DNA of 64,000 nucleotides from Rugalucina vietnamica (taxonomy: Eukaryota; Mollusca; Bivalvia; Lucinida; Lucinidae). The translations under genes were made by a program, and so were the position numbers. The stretch covers positions 62,857,226 to 62,921,225 of the forward strand of contig OZ024871.1 in assembly GCA_964017185.1 (NCBI GenBank), read 5' to 3'. Below are positions 36,039 to 47,623 of this stretch, in pieces. The notes under the pieces were generated by a model that saw nothing but the letters and a program-made list of their open reading frames with translations, searched no databases and had not been told where the DNA came from. Each line of letters opens with the position of its first letter. Position 1 is the first letter of the stretch.

Positions 36039-36085
36039 TATGCCCCCAACTTTGAAAAAGTTGGAAGGGCATATTGCTTTCGGCT

Positions 36086-36139
<54 letters not shown>

Positions 36140-36683
36140 AAGAAGTATTTGAGCTAGAGCCTTCATATTTGGTATATTTGTTGGGGCTGAGGAGTAGATC
36201 ACCTGATTAACTTTTGAGAACTTTACCGCAAATTTTGACAAAATTATGGAATTTTGAAATTTTGCTTATTTTTTAAAATTTTCAGTGAAATTTGAAACTT
36301 TTAAACTGTGAATGCTAGGGTTTTGAAATTTCATATACATATTCCTCATGAAACAAATAGTTGACACATATTTTTTTTTCATGCCCAAGTTATGCCCCTT
36401 TTCTGAGTTATGTCCCTTTGAAAACAAAATTTGAAAATCTTGTGTGCAAGATATCTCAAGAAGTATTTAAGCTAGAGCCTTTATATTTGGTATACTAATT
36501 TTTGCTGAGGAGTAGATCACCTGATTAACTTTTGAGAACTTCACCTCATATTTTGACAAAATTACACAATTTTGAAATTTTGATTGATTTTTCCAATTTT
36601 CTGTGAAGTTTGAAATTTTCGACGGTGAATGCTAGGGTTTTGAAATTTCATTTACAGGTTCCTCATGAGAAAATAGTTGTCCC

Positions 36684-36730
<47 letters not shown>

Positions 36731-37105
36731 CATGTCCGAGTTATGCCACCTTTTAGTTATGTCCCTTTGGAAGCAAAATTTGAAAATCTCATGTGCAAGA
36801 TATCTCAAAAAGTATTTAGCTAGAGCCTTCATATTTGGTATACCGATTGGGGTGGAGTAGAAGATCACCTGATCAACTTTTGAGGACTTTAATTCAAAGT
36901 TTGGCAGAATTACGGAATTGTGGAATTTTAATTCCATTTTTAAGTGTGCATCTGTTATCAATGTTAGTCCTCAAGTTTGCTATTTGTGCCCAGGTCTACT
37001 CTGTTTGCTTACATGATTTTCATAGAAAAATAATGAAATAAATGAATCACATAAACTGTACCAGGTTAGAGGCAAGCATACAGTTGGGGGCATAGTGTTT
37101 TACAA
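36039..37105 (+). mobile_element. Dispersed element with TATGCCCCCAACT ends
   Basis: Starts TATGCCCCCAACTTTG and ends with the inverted AGTTGGGGGCATAG. Two internal direct repeats are led by TATCTCAAGAAGTATTTAAG and TTCATATTTGGTATA. Contains a (GT)n run at 36090-36138 and 44 T at 36687-36730. No protein frame seen. Confidence 0.75.
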
Positions 37106-37612
37106 ACACTTATTTCTAGTTCTCAGTAATCTCTCAGCCTATGAGTGTGAAATCATTTTTATTTGAAGCCTTCATGCGCAGGGAGAATGAAATTTTGTTC
37201 GTGAAATTGGGGCTGCATGCTCACAAATGATAAAAAAAGGTTATCCAGAACGGGTGTGCTCCAGAGCCTGTGTGCCGATATTCCTGAAACTTGACATGTA
37301 GCATCAGGGACCTAAGCCCATCATATTTTATTCAAATGTTGACATTTTATGGCAAGGTCAATTTTGGAAACTGGCTTTCACATGGATAAAAGTGAAAACA
37401 CTGGATTTGTTTGGAAACTATTGCAGCCTGAGACTTGAAACTTGGCAGATGCAGTGACAACTTATGAAGACAATCATTACGAAACCTTGCCAATGCCATA
37501 GACAGAGATTTTTTAGCTTAAAAATTTGAAAATTTGATATTTTTCTTATATTTGCTCAAAACATAGATTTTGGATCAAAAATAAGAAAAATAGCTGAAAA
37601 TTTTGGAGTACA
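37106..37612. mobile_element. Mixed fragments of the intron-1 dispersed families
   Basis: Words such as GCAAGGTCAATTTTGGAAAC (AGCTCACCTGAG family), and TTGCTCAAAACATAGATTTT and GGATCAAAAATAAGAAAAAT (family C), follow one another without clear element ends. Confidence 0.55.
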
Positions 37613-38045
37613 TTTGTGTTACGTCGCAGATACGCTACGCACGCTCTATAGGCACGCAGCTAACGTTCAACGCGCGCCTCATACACGCTTGGGGTACGTT
37701 ACTGAAGCAATCTCTCGTAAAATTGGAACACGCATGAAGCGAACACTGTCGTTCTTAGAACGTGTGCCAAACGCGTTCAAAGCGTCTTCAACGCGCATGG
37801 ACCTTATTCGAAACGTATAAGACACACGCCCGCGACATGCCGGGCTTCGAGACAATTCAAACATGCTTAAAAATCTTTTGAGCCCAAACACGCGTGGAAC
37901 ACGCACCGACCTACAGCGACATATATCAACGTACACCAAGCGTACAAAACGCGTATGTATCGCATTTCTAACGTGTCTCTGACGTGCTCCTGACGTACAT
38001 GTACGCTGGATTTTACAATCTTGTCAACACGCCCGGGGTGCGTTT
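37613..38045. repeat. ACGC/CGT-rich, CpG-dense degenerate repeat tract
   Basis: Dozens of ACGC, ACGCGC, ACGT and CGCG words, spaced roughly every ten bases, in sequence that is otherwise CpG-poor. No exact unit can be fixed. The two overlapping open frames (37614-37820 and 37679-37939 on the opposite strand) are best explained by the composition. Confidence 0.7.
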
Positions 38046-38904
38046 GGCTTATACACTAATATGTGACTGCTATTTTAGTCCGTATTATCAACATGTACAC
38101 ACTAAGGTCGTTCGCAGTCTCTTGCATTAGATTTCCGATATTGGTTCAAGAATTATTACAATGGCTTCATCTTGACCAGCTGATTTACAACTATAAACTA
38201 TTTAAGCAATCTGCCAAATAAGTCGCCAAATCAACTTATGCCAGGCGTCTGGTAATAGCAGATACACCGAAAATTTGCTATTGACAGACGTCTGGTAATA
38301 GCACATTCACCGAAAATTTGCTATTGACAGACATCTGGTAATAGCTCATTTACCGAGTATTCACACCGTTCATCCAGATACAACAAACGCGGAATGGTCT
38401 TCCAAACGCGGATATAAACAATAGTATTTTGAACGGCAGGGAAAAAAGAGTTAGTATATATCATCTTTGATTATAATGAATATCGGCTGAGTTGATTTTT
38501 GTTTGACATACAATGAAAAAGTACATAACTTTGCAAATGTTTACCTAAAATCCTGTCTCATAAATTCTATTAGTTCGAGAAATGTAGGCTTTTAAATCTG
38601 ACTTGGATGCACGAAAAGAGAAAAATCTTGATAAGAATGTCTGTAAATCATTATTAAAGCACGATAATATGACCAAATTGATGTTTTTCGGAGGATCGGG
38701 GATCGCTTCAAGTGTTGCCATTACAAGAACCCACACAAAATTATAGAAAGAGAATAGGAACTATATGAAATTGGGTACTCTCATTTAATATGGTGCAACA
38801 TACCACGGTTCAAATTCTCAAGCAGGTGAAACAAACTCGGACCATACGGTGCAACGAACACGGATAATAAAAACCAATACTCGCCTTATTTTAAGGAAAA
38901 CTGG

Positions 38905-39156
38905 ATGCAGTCATTCTTAAAGCCTTTGTATGGTTTAGAGTCCATAGATGGTTGGTTGAAGACCAATTATGGCTTATCATGGCATGATAAAACACAAGGA
39001 ACGTGGGTTCATGAGCACTTTCACTACGATTTGGCCACAACATTAGGAAACCTTGTTAACATGTTTTATAGAGCGAAAGGTCCATATCAGGTGCATGTGA
39101 ACCGAGAAACTGTCCATGCGTTTGTTTCGACAATCAAAAGCCTTTGCTACATGTAG
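38905..39156 (+). CDS. Uncharacterised open frame inside the inverted-repeat element
   Basis: Eighty-three codons from the ATG, and the frame is open about 20 codons further upstream. The composition looks protein-like (Trp, His, Tyr spread evenly) with segments such as GLSWHDKTQGTWVHEHFHYD and LATTLGNLVNMFY, unlike the repeat-derived frames elsewhere. I do not recognise it. It may be a remnant exon of the element's own protein, a captured host exon, or chance. No splice context was established. Confidence 0.3.
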   Translation: MQSFLKPLYGLESIDGWLKTNYGLSWHDKTQGTWVHEHFHYDLATTLGNLVNMFYRAKGPYQVHVNRETVHAFVSTIKSLCYM

Positions 39157-39569
39157 CTTGATGGAGTTTGATAGTGTCAGATATAGGCAGAGCTCTAAAT
39201 GCTTTCGCCTTTCATATTCAAACACCAACTCTATTACGCATGTCTGTATATTATTACATGTAAAACATATGGTGTAATGTATGGATGCATTTCTTTCTTG
39301 AAGATATGGCCAAGAATATATTAATCACGATTGTCTCTCACACTCTTAAGTCTGGTGAAGTGAAAGCCTTTGTGAAAAACGCTCTATGACATGTAAAACA
39401 AATTATGAATACAAACGTACATAGACTACGCAGATTCAAGAAGAGCATTTATTAGTGGTGAAAGAAATGTGCACAACGAACTCGTTATCATGCCTCTGAG
39501 AGGCTTTTGGTGTGAAAATGATAATGACTGACCGTCTCTATATGACCTTGGCTGTTAATCCTGTACATA

Positions 39570-39900
39570 TAGTAAAACTGGGGTATGCAGGGGTATACCA
39601 TTTTTTTTCTTCTTATTTTTGGTCGTAAACATAGATTGTGGGTACGCGTTAGAACCGCCTCGTTAGAAGATTTTTAAAGGTTTTTACTATATATAGTCAT
39701 GGCGGCCATCTTTGTCATGTGACCTGGACCATTATATAAACTTTCTTTCCCCCTTCCTAAGGATGCTCCTTGATTGGCCAAGCGAATTCAGAGGAGAAGA
39801 TCTTTGAAATGGTGGACAACGACGGACGACGGACGGACGGCGGAGCATGGCCATCATATAAGCTCACCTTTGGCTCAGGTGAGCTAAAACTTATAGCAAC
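39570..39900. mobile_element. Family C fragment followed by an AGCTCACCTGAG-type end
   Basis: GGTATGCAGGGGTATACC and ATAGATTGTGGGTACGCGTT mark family C (minus). CGACGGACGACGGACGGACG and CTTTGGCTCAGGTGAGCT mark the terminal piece of the second family. Confidence 0.75.
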
Positions 39901-41019
39901 GTGGCATAGTTTGACTCCTGATCCGGAGAAGTCGGGGGGGGGGGCAGTGTTTTGTCTTTGAGCAAGACATTTTAATTACCGTAGAACTGGTTTGTACCCA
40001 GGAAGCGGCGGCTCCTTCCTGACACGGCTGAAGAGTCGTTTACTGGGATGTTTATTCACAACACAAACATACAAATAAATACCTTTACAGGTGTATATAT
40101 CATTTCTCTGATTCTACGAAATAATCGTCCATAGAAAAAAAGCTGTTAGCAGTTATGTTATAATATGGTGTTATATGTTATATGCCACCCCCGAATTTGA
40201 CCATATATCAAGTGAATAGCCGACTAAAAAGCCAACAAGATACATTTATAGCACGTTTACTATATACAAATCTAGATTCTTCGTTGTATTTTAATTAGAA
40301 AACGGTCTGTCAGTGTTTTGCACGTTTAAACCAGATTTTCGAATCCGTGTTTGTTTCACCCAAATTATGTGGGTCATCCGCGTTGTGTAGTATCAACGTC
40401 CGTGGTAAGTTGTACCATGAAGTAAACAAGGCTGATTTTTAAACATGGATATCGACACCCAAATAAACTTTTCCAGATTGATGCATGGTATTGATATATG
40501 CCATACATGTCGAAAATAAGTTTTGAAGAGATATTTGCACGAAACCAAACAAATGAATTCTACAAATATGAAAAGAATCGGGAAGTAGGCGAGAAAATTA
40601 TGATTTACGAAATAAATTCGCTTGTATCTATAGTTTACACAAATCTTTTGTTATGATGTTGTACCATTCTAAAGATAAACCATTTTGCATCAGCTCTGCA
40701 TAAACACATTTTATATAAGAACAATTTAAATTCTGTTTGTTTATGTTTTCTTACCTTGTGTATTCCCGCGACACAGCTGTTTATATCCGCGTTTGGAAGA
40801 CCTTTCCGCGTTTGTTGTATCTGGGTGAACGGTGTGGTATTTGCTATTGACAGACGTCCGTCAATAGACTCTTCCAAATTATATACTTAATGTGTCCCAG
40901 TCAAGAAAGAGAACATTCTCAATTAAATCTAAAACAACCCAATCTACCTTATCATCAAGAGTTCAAACACCAGTAGACCTAAAGGATCTTTGACCAGTGC
41001 TAGTAGGATTTCAATAATA

Positions 41020-41345
41020 GACATTTTTCACTTTTGAACGTAAAAGCTGCTGGTGCGTGCGGTTACGACTTTCTGTGTGATGGGGGACGACTCGTGAGGG
41101 CATATGTGAGACTAAGACGAGGGGCAATATGAAGAATTACACAGTCAAAACTACCAACAGCCCAACGGAGACAAATTAAATAAGACATGCAATAAATGTT
41201 ATAGTGTAGGACGTCTATCTCTGTAGCTCAGTAGGTAGCAAGCTAGGATTCAAAACGAAAGGTTCTGGGTTCGAGTCCTGGTCGGACCGCTTTTTTTCTT
41301 TTCTTTATTTGTCTCCCCTGTGACAATAAAGCTAAGGAAATAAAA
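41020..41345 (+). mobile_element. tRNA-like interspersed repeat (SINE-like), forward copy
   Basis: Matches 47270-47612 in inverted orientation. Leading part TAGACATTTTTCACTTTTGA and ATGGGGGACGACTCGTGAGG, then a tRNA-like middle with A-box TAGCTCAGTAGGTAGC and B-box GGTTCGAGTCC at about 41222-41280. A T-rich stretch follows, and the end is GTGACAATAAAGCTAAGG. The acceptor stem does not pair, so it is not a functional tRNA gene. Confidence 0.75.
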
Positions 41346-42130
41346 AAATGTATTATCATTGGCGAATGCAAGAATCAGGAAATGCCCTTGTGCATAAAAT
41401 ACTTAAATCGTAAAGGAATTGAAGTGCGAGACGGCACCTCACATTAATGTTTCTCTCTTGTTGACTTTTAACCTGTTGAAAGTATTTGTTTTGGTAGAAG
41501 AGCTGATCTTCGAGCGATCCTCATGTCAATATTTCTTTCTTGGGGACATAAAAATGTTCATATTCTGAAGGCTTGTACAGGAATAATGTGGCTAGGAAAA
41601 GTTAGCCACCCTGAATGACTTTAAATGTTTTCCGCGGACGTAAGGCACTAACTCAAATAGTATAGTGTACCTGTACAGACATATGTATATATATATAAGG
41701 TGTAAAAACTACAGTTTCACGTGCTGTCTCGTGAGCGAACATAATTCATTTGGCATGTTTATACATGTATTTCAAACAGATACTCGAAAGCTTGGTGGGG
41801 TTTATTTGGTTGATGTTTCGTTTTGATCCCATACAACACCCATCTGCATGTCATAAGGGCGATATCCTAACTACATTATGCATATAGCCATACTAATAAT
41901 TTGAGGTTTTGTAGGCCTTCAACAGTATTTCAGCCATATCGAGTGCGATAATTACGAATTTTAGATGATTTTTGCAAGCCACAGGCTTTCTGTATGATCC
42001 TCATTTATTCTCTTGTAGTATGCGCGCTGTTTGTCTGGTTGACTTCAAATAAATATAATTAATCTTCAAACTAACACAATGTTATTTTCAAGTAAATAAA
42101 TGATAATAAAACTAAGAAACATCTAGTCTT
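41346..42130. other. Intron 1, unassigned
   Basis: No gene. CAGTTTCACGTGCTGTCTCG at 41710 recurs inverted near 46700, so part of it belongs to a dispersed inverted repeat. A short TATATATA run is at 41690. Confidence 0.45.
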
Positions 42131-42137
42131 TATTTTT

Positions 42138-43560
42138 AGCTCACCTGAGCCGAAGGCTCACAAGGAGAGCTGATAGGATGGCCATGATCCGTCGTCCGTC
42201 GTCCGTCTTCGTCGTCGTCCACAATCTTCTTCTCTGAAACCACTGGGCCAATCAAGATGAAATTTTATGTGGAGCCTCCTTGTGTAGCGGCATTTCAAGT
42301 TTGATCGCGAAATCCATGTCACATGACCAATATGGCCGCCACGCTCATATATGGTAAAAACCACTCAAAAATCTTCTTCTCCAGAACCGGCGGGCCGATT
42401 CCCACGAAACTTGGTATTTACCATCAGTGACTCCAGCCCATCAAAGTTTGGCAAAATGATGACCCTGGGATGACCTTGACCTATTTTACGGCAAGGTCAA
42501 TTTTGGAAACATAGGCTTTTACATGAGAAAAAGTGAAAACTATTGATTTTTTTTAAAACGATTGCAGCCAGAGACCTGAAAAGAGGTAGATGCAGACAAC
42601 TAATGGAGTAGATAAAAGTATGTGATTAAATTAGGTCAAGGTCATCTCTTGACCTTGGCCAGTCTGTTTTCCATTACACACTTTTCATACATCTTCATCT
42701 CTGAAACCGCTTGGCCAATCAAGTTGAAATTTATGTGGAGCATCCATGGGTAGGGGGAACGAAAGTTTGATAATGAAATCCGAGTCACATGACAAAGATG
42801 GTCGCCATCAGTGACTCCAGCCCATTATAGTTTGATAAAATGATGGCCCTGGGATGACCTTGACCTGTTTTACGGCAAGCTTAATTTTGGAAACAGGCTG
42901 TTACATGGGAAAAAGTGAAAACTATGGATATTTCGAAAACGATTGCAGCCTGAGACCTGAAAAAAGGCAGATGCAGACAACTAATGGAGTAGATGTAAGT
43001 ATGTTATTAATTTAGGTCAAGGTCATCTCTAGACCTTGACCAGTCTGTTGTTCATACACACTTTTAAAACATCTTCATGGCGGCCCCCGTGGTCGAGCGG
43101 TTGAGAGCGCTGTTTCTTAATCACTCGATCATCTGGTGTAGGATCGCGCCCCGCACTGGCCACATGTGAGACAAGCCAAGTTCTGTTTGCGGGTGTGCCA
43201 GGTGGTTTTTCTCGGGGTTCTGCCGTTTTCGCCCCACCTACTGATTGGCCCGTTTCATATGAGCTGAAATTATCTTGAAAGAGACGTTAAACTGAATATA
43301 AAAAAAAATCTTCACCTCTGAAACCACTTGGCCAATCAAAGTGAAATTTTATGTGGAGCATCTATGGGTAGGGGGAACGAAAGTTTGTTTGTGAAATCTG
43401 GGTTACATGACCAAGATGGCCGCCACGCCCATATATGGCTAAAACCACTCAAAAATCTTCTTCACCAGAGCCGGCAGGCCGATTTTCACGAAAATCGGTT
43501 TGTAGCATCGATGACTCCAGCCCATCATAATTTGATAAAATGATGACCCTTGGATGACCT
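42138..43560 (+). mobile_element. AGCTCACCTGAG-type element, longest copy
   Basis: Begins with the hairpin AGCTCACCTGAGCCGAAGGC, then CCGTCGTCCGTCGTCCGTC. It has internal tandem modules that each carry a CTTCTTCTCYGAAACCACTG-like start, CATGACCAATATGGCCGCCA and GGATGACCTTGACC. At least three modules are present (42230, 42700, 43310). Interrupted by a SINE. Confidence 0.8.
43078..43307 (+). mobile_element. tRNA-derived SINE, full length
   Basis: Head GGCCCCCGTGGTCGAGCGGT is tRNA-like (A-box GTGGTCGAGCGGTTGAGAGC), with a B-box-like GGATCGCGCCCCG. The body has GGGTGTGCCAGGTGGTTTTT, and the tail TTGAAAGAGACGTTAAACTG is followed by A. It is flanked by the direct repeat ATCTTCA (43071-43077 and 43308-43314). 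Confidence 0.9.
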
Positions 43561-44770
43561 TGATTTGCGGATCCAGACATTTTTACGAGAGGGGGTCCAA
43601 CCAAAATGGTAAAATATTGTCGCAGACGAGGGGGGGTTGGACCCCCCCCCAAAAAAAAAAATCCCAAAAATACCTTTTTTAGGTAAACTTTTCAAATTCC
43701 GGGGGGGGGGGGGGTTCGGACCCCCGGTGAGCGTATACAGGACCATTGGTCCTCTGGTTTTCATTAAGTGTTGCTAGACGGAATATTTCCATCGGTATTC
43801 TGTTAGACCTCTCCATACACAGAAAAGGAGCGAGGTCACGAAGTGTATCGGAGTGCAGGTTAGCCAGCTGATCAAACGTGCTGCGAACCTTGATTAACCC
43901 TAAAACAGGACAACAATATTCTGAATTTTAAGCGCGCATACACACTCTAACTCACAAACACACACTCACGCAAACACGTTCCGTAGAGGACATTCTCTCG
44001 CAGTGGCTCAGTCAGTCGCCTCTTAAAATCACATGGCAAAAATAAATACGTAGTTGATATAAGACGGGTACAAAATGATTTTAATTAGAACATTTGACTC
44101 GTTTCGCAGGTTGAGCGCGAGAACGAAACGCCTACAAATGAAAATTGTTGTCTTTCCGTTAAACTGTCTAATTCTGATGGAACAAGGAACCAGAAGTGAC
44201 CTTTGACACGAAATATTTTCTAAAATCGCATCATATATATATCACTTATCATGTTTGCCATTAAAGATGCGTTACTCGTTCAATGCGAGTCGGATTTACA
44301 AATGCTTGGCGCGAATAAAATGCCTCCATTTTAACAGCTTCCAATGCAGAATTCGATTATTTTAGACACTCGTGTGTATAACTAGGCGTCGCTCGTTTGA
44401 TAAACCGAGGTCCCGGCTTCGTATGACCATAACTGTTGGTGGGAAAAACCAATATCAACTATTTGTTATCGCCATGTGACATTTTACATACTGGCTTATG
44501 TATATACGTACATTGGTTCTGCTAAGCTACATTTTCACGTGTTTTTCGTGAAAACTTTATACATGTATACATGGCATGATTTACGATTTGAAACATAAGT
44601 TGATCTTAATTTTATGTGCAGTTTTTTATTCTACGCCTTACAGCGTTTTGACATATTTCAAGTCATCTCGAGCATGGTCGGTTATCCATATCAGGATAAC
44701 GTGTCCGTGAATACCCCATGAACCACACTTTTATACAGCAAAACTTTGGTATGCATGGGTATACCTATAT
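43561..44770. other. Intron 1, low-complexity then unassigned
   Basis: Two C/G homopolymer-rich patches at about 43631-43650 and 43699-43715 contain long G or C runs. The remainder to 44.77 kb shows no gene or clear repeat. Confidence 0.45.
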
Positions 44771-45560
44771 ATTTTAAGCTCACATGAGCCCTTCGGCTCA
44801 AAAAGCGAGCTTATAGGATGACCATGCCCCAGTCGTCCGTCCGACGTCGTCCGTCAACAATTTCCATGATATTCTCCTCTGAAACCAAATGGCAAACCAA
44901 AGTTAAACTGCTTGCTTCTTAGGAAGGGAGAACGAAAGTTTGCATAAATGACCCGGTCACATGACTAAGATGGCCGCCATAGCTATAAATAGCAAAAACC
45001 TTTAAAACAATTTCTTCCCGGAAGCAGAAGTCCTATGATTTTGAAACAAAGTTTGAAGCATCAGGCAATAGAGTTCTACAAAGTTGGTATACATCATAAT
45101 GCTGGGATGACCTTGACCTATTTTATGGCACGGTCAACTTAGGTCGCCCATGCATTTAAATGGGGGAAAATAAGTTAAATGTAATTAAATGGGTGGAAAC
45201 TCGCGATGAGCATGCAAAGGTACTGAAGATTTATGTCCGTGAAATTATTTAGTCCCCAGGGGTGTGTCTGCTCCTGCCCAGGGGCTGTATACATGCATAT
45301 GACCAAAATATTCAAACATCTCTGCAACCGCATAGCTGATCAAAGCCACACTTCATGGAAAGGGAACGAAAGATTGTATAAATGGCCGCCATGGCTATAA
45401 ACTGCAAAAACCTTTAAAATGTTCTTCAGAACCAGTAGGCCTATGAGTTTGAAACTTGGCATTAAACATCTACAAAGTTTATACATGGCCTAAATCATGA
45501 CCCAGGGATGATACTGACCTATTCTACGGCAAGGTCAACTTAGGATGCCCATGCATCTAA
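44771..45560 (+). mobile_element. AGCTCACCTGAG-type element, diverged copy
   Basis: Starts AAGCTCACATGAGCCCTTCG, then CCGTCCGACGTCGTCCG, with two modules having ATGACTAAGATGGCCGCCAT and GGATGACCTTGACCTATTTT. Confidence 0.75.
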
Positions 45561-45690
45561 AAACACAGATTGTGAGTACTCGTTAGAACTGCCTCTGCGA
45601 GGCAGTTTTAGCGTGTTCCAACAATCTATGTTTTGAGCAAAATAAAAGGATAAAAATGTTGAACTGAAAATTGTCATTTTTTACAACTTT
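45561..45690 (+). mobile_element. Family C fragment with hairpin core
   Basis: AACACAGATTGTGAGTACTC, GAACTGCCTCTGCGAGGCAG and CAACAATCTATGTTTTGAGC. The core is a short hairpin. Confidence 0.75.
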
Positions 45691-46118
45691 AAAAACACTG
45701 TATATTGCTTGTTAAGGTTTTGTTATGCTAGCGCCAAGATACACGGCACCATTTTAGTGCACATGTATTACACATGCTGACAACAGAGCTACATGTACAA
45801 CACCTTGATCATTCTTAACCTTATGGGCATTTTTTTGCGTCCGGAATCAGGCGAGCATAAATGCGCATAAGCTTTTTACTCAATCAGAATTTACATAAAT
45901 AATAAATTTAATTGGTTTGTTGATTTGAGGTTTAACGTTAATCCAACAGCAAAGGCCATATGGAAACGAGACATCAGTTTACAGTATCATCCGACAGACT
46001 TAAGGATCCAGGGATCAAACCCGCGGTCCCTGGTTTAAAAGGACGAACACATGCCGTTAACACTAACTGTTTTCGGCTTGTCAAGCAGCAATGTGGTTTG
46101 ATAACTGATCCTGCTTGA

Positions 46119-46168
<50 letters not shown>

Positions 46169-46395
46169 AAAATATCGCTTTGGCAACAACCATCACCAAG
46201 ACAATGAACACTTCGTCGTAGGTTGCTGCCCAATTGATCAGTCTTACAATCACAGGTGACACAAACCAAATTCTGCTTGTGGGTGTGCCAAGTCGTTTTC
46301 TCAGGGTTCTCCCCCCCCCCACCTTGTTACTGATTTATCCGTCTCATATGAACTAAAATAATCTTGAACGGGGCGAAAATTGTATAAAAACGAAA
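45691..46395. other. Intron 1 with poly-T and a SINE fragment
   Basis: A 45-base T tract at 46123-46167, and a partial SINE in forward orientation at about 46255-46395 (GGGTGTGCCAAGTCGTTTTC, then GTCTCATATGAACTAAAATA). The poly-Lys frames on the minus strand come from the T tract. Confidence 0.6.
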
Positions 46396-46797
46396 TTAAA
46401 TTATAATCTGAAATGAGCACAATCAGACTCTTATCTGTAATCAAGTAACAATAGAATGACCTGGAATCGATACAATTAATTTACTACATCGTAACCAGCA
46501 CACTGGATATGGCTGCATTACTGTTGAAGGTCTACAATAAACAAAATTAGTTGTGTGGCTTGGCGAAATGTAGCTACATGTAGGATGTTGCCGCCATCGC
46601 ACTTCGTATGGCATGCAGATGACTGTCGAATGAGCGAAACTTCGACATCAAGCTGATAATCTGTTTGAAATATAAACAGAATGAATTATGTATGCTCACG
46701 AGACAGCACGTGAAACTGTAGTTTTACATCTAATAAACACAGATATACATGTATCTGAACATGTACATTATACTATTTGATTTATTGTCTTGCGCAT

Positions 46798-47003
46798 TTT
46801 AGTTCAGTTTTACGTCCCTTTCAAGATTATTTCAGCTCACCAATCAGTAGGTGGGGTGAAAAAAAACCACCTGGCACTCCCGCAAGTTGAACTTGGCTTG
46901 TATCATATGTGGCCAGTGTGGGGCTCGAACACACACAAGACATAGCGGTGAGATGAACGAGTGATTAAGAAACAGCGCTCTCAACCGCTCGGCCACGGGG
47001 GCC
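46798..47003 (-). mobile_element. tRNA-derived SINE copy
   Basis: Reverse orientation from AGTTTTACGTCCCTTTCAAG to the complete head ACCGCTCGGCCACGGGGGCC. Confidence 0.9.
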
Positions 47004-47269
47004 GCTTAGTCATTAGAGGCGGTCAACTTATCCTAGCCGCATTATCTGTACCAGCCTTCAGAAAATAAATGTAGACGTGAGGATCGGTCGCGGGTCCGCT
47101 CTTCTGCCGATTACGATCAAGCTACCGGCTTAAATCGGTGAAAAGACAAGAAGACTTAGTGAAAACCGCCTTCTCACTACACACTTTAATCCACAAATTA
47201 ACGATTTTAGTGAGTATTAAATGCAGTAGTGCATTTTGTGAGTTTTGCATTTTTTTTTTTCTTTTCTTT

Positions 47270-47612
47270 TCTTTTTCATTTTCTAAGCTATATTGTCACA
47301 GATGCGAAAAAAGGAAGCAATTAAGAAAAAGAATTTTTGTCCTAGCCGGACTCGAATCCAGGACCTCTTGGTTTTATTCCATACATGCTACCTACTGAGC
47401 CACAGAGGAAGACGTCGTGGACTATTTCTTTTTTGCCTGTCTTGTTTAATTGGTCTCCGTTAGGCTATAGGTAGTTTTTACCAAGTAATTATTCATATCG
47501 CCCCTCGTCATCGTCTCAAATATGCCCTCACGAGTCGTCCCCCATCACACCGAAAATCGTAACCGCACGCGCCAGCAACATTTACGTTCAAAAGTGAAAA
47601 ATGTCTAATATG
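47270..47612 (-). mobile_element. tRNA-like interspersed repeat, inverted copy beside exon 1
   Basis: Inverted partner of 41020-41345. On the minus strand the A-box TGGCTCAGTAGGTAGC and B-box GGATTCGAGTCC are at about 47340-47405. The repeat's leading end overlaps the first bases of intron 1, within about a dozen bases of the exon 1 donor. Confidence 0.75.
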
Positions 47613-47623
47613 ATGTTTCCCAC

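Larger units (their letters stand above)
38240..40868. mobile_element. ~2.6-kb inverted-repeat element
   Basis: The right end is the near palindrome CTATTGACAGACGTCCGTCA. The left end has two to three tandem ~43-bp copies of the same word. The next inner segments are inverted: 38361-38420 (CACACCGTTCATCCAGATAC, then AACAAACGCGG) against 40781-40840. Weaker inverted similarity continues at 38791-38880 against 40330-40430. The middle contains later insertions of other families (39.57-39.9 kb). Confidence 0.75.

Noticed and set aside
41216-41290. Functional tRNA gene
   Set aside because: A and B boxes are present but the acceptor stem does not pair, and the sequence is the middle of an interspersed repeat with a second copy at 47.3 kb.
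45974-46322. Lysine-rich proteins on the minus strand
   Set aside because: Translation of a 45-base T tract.
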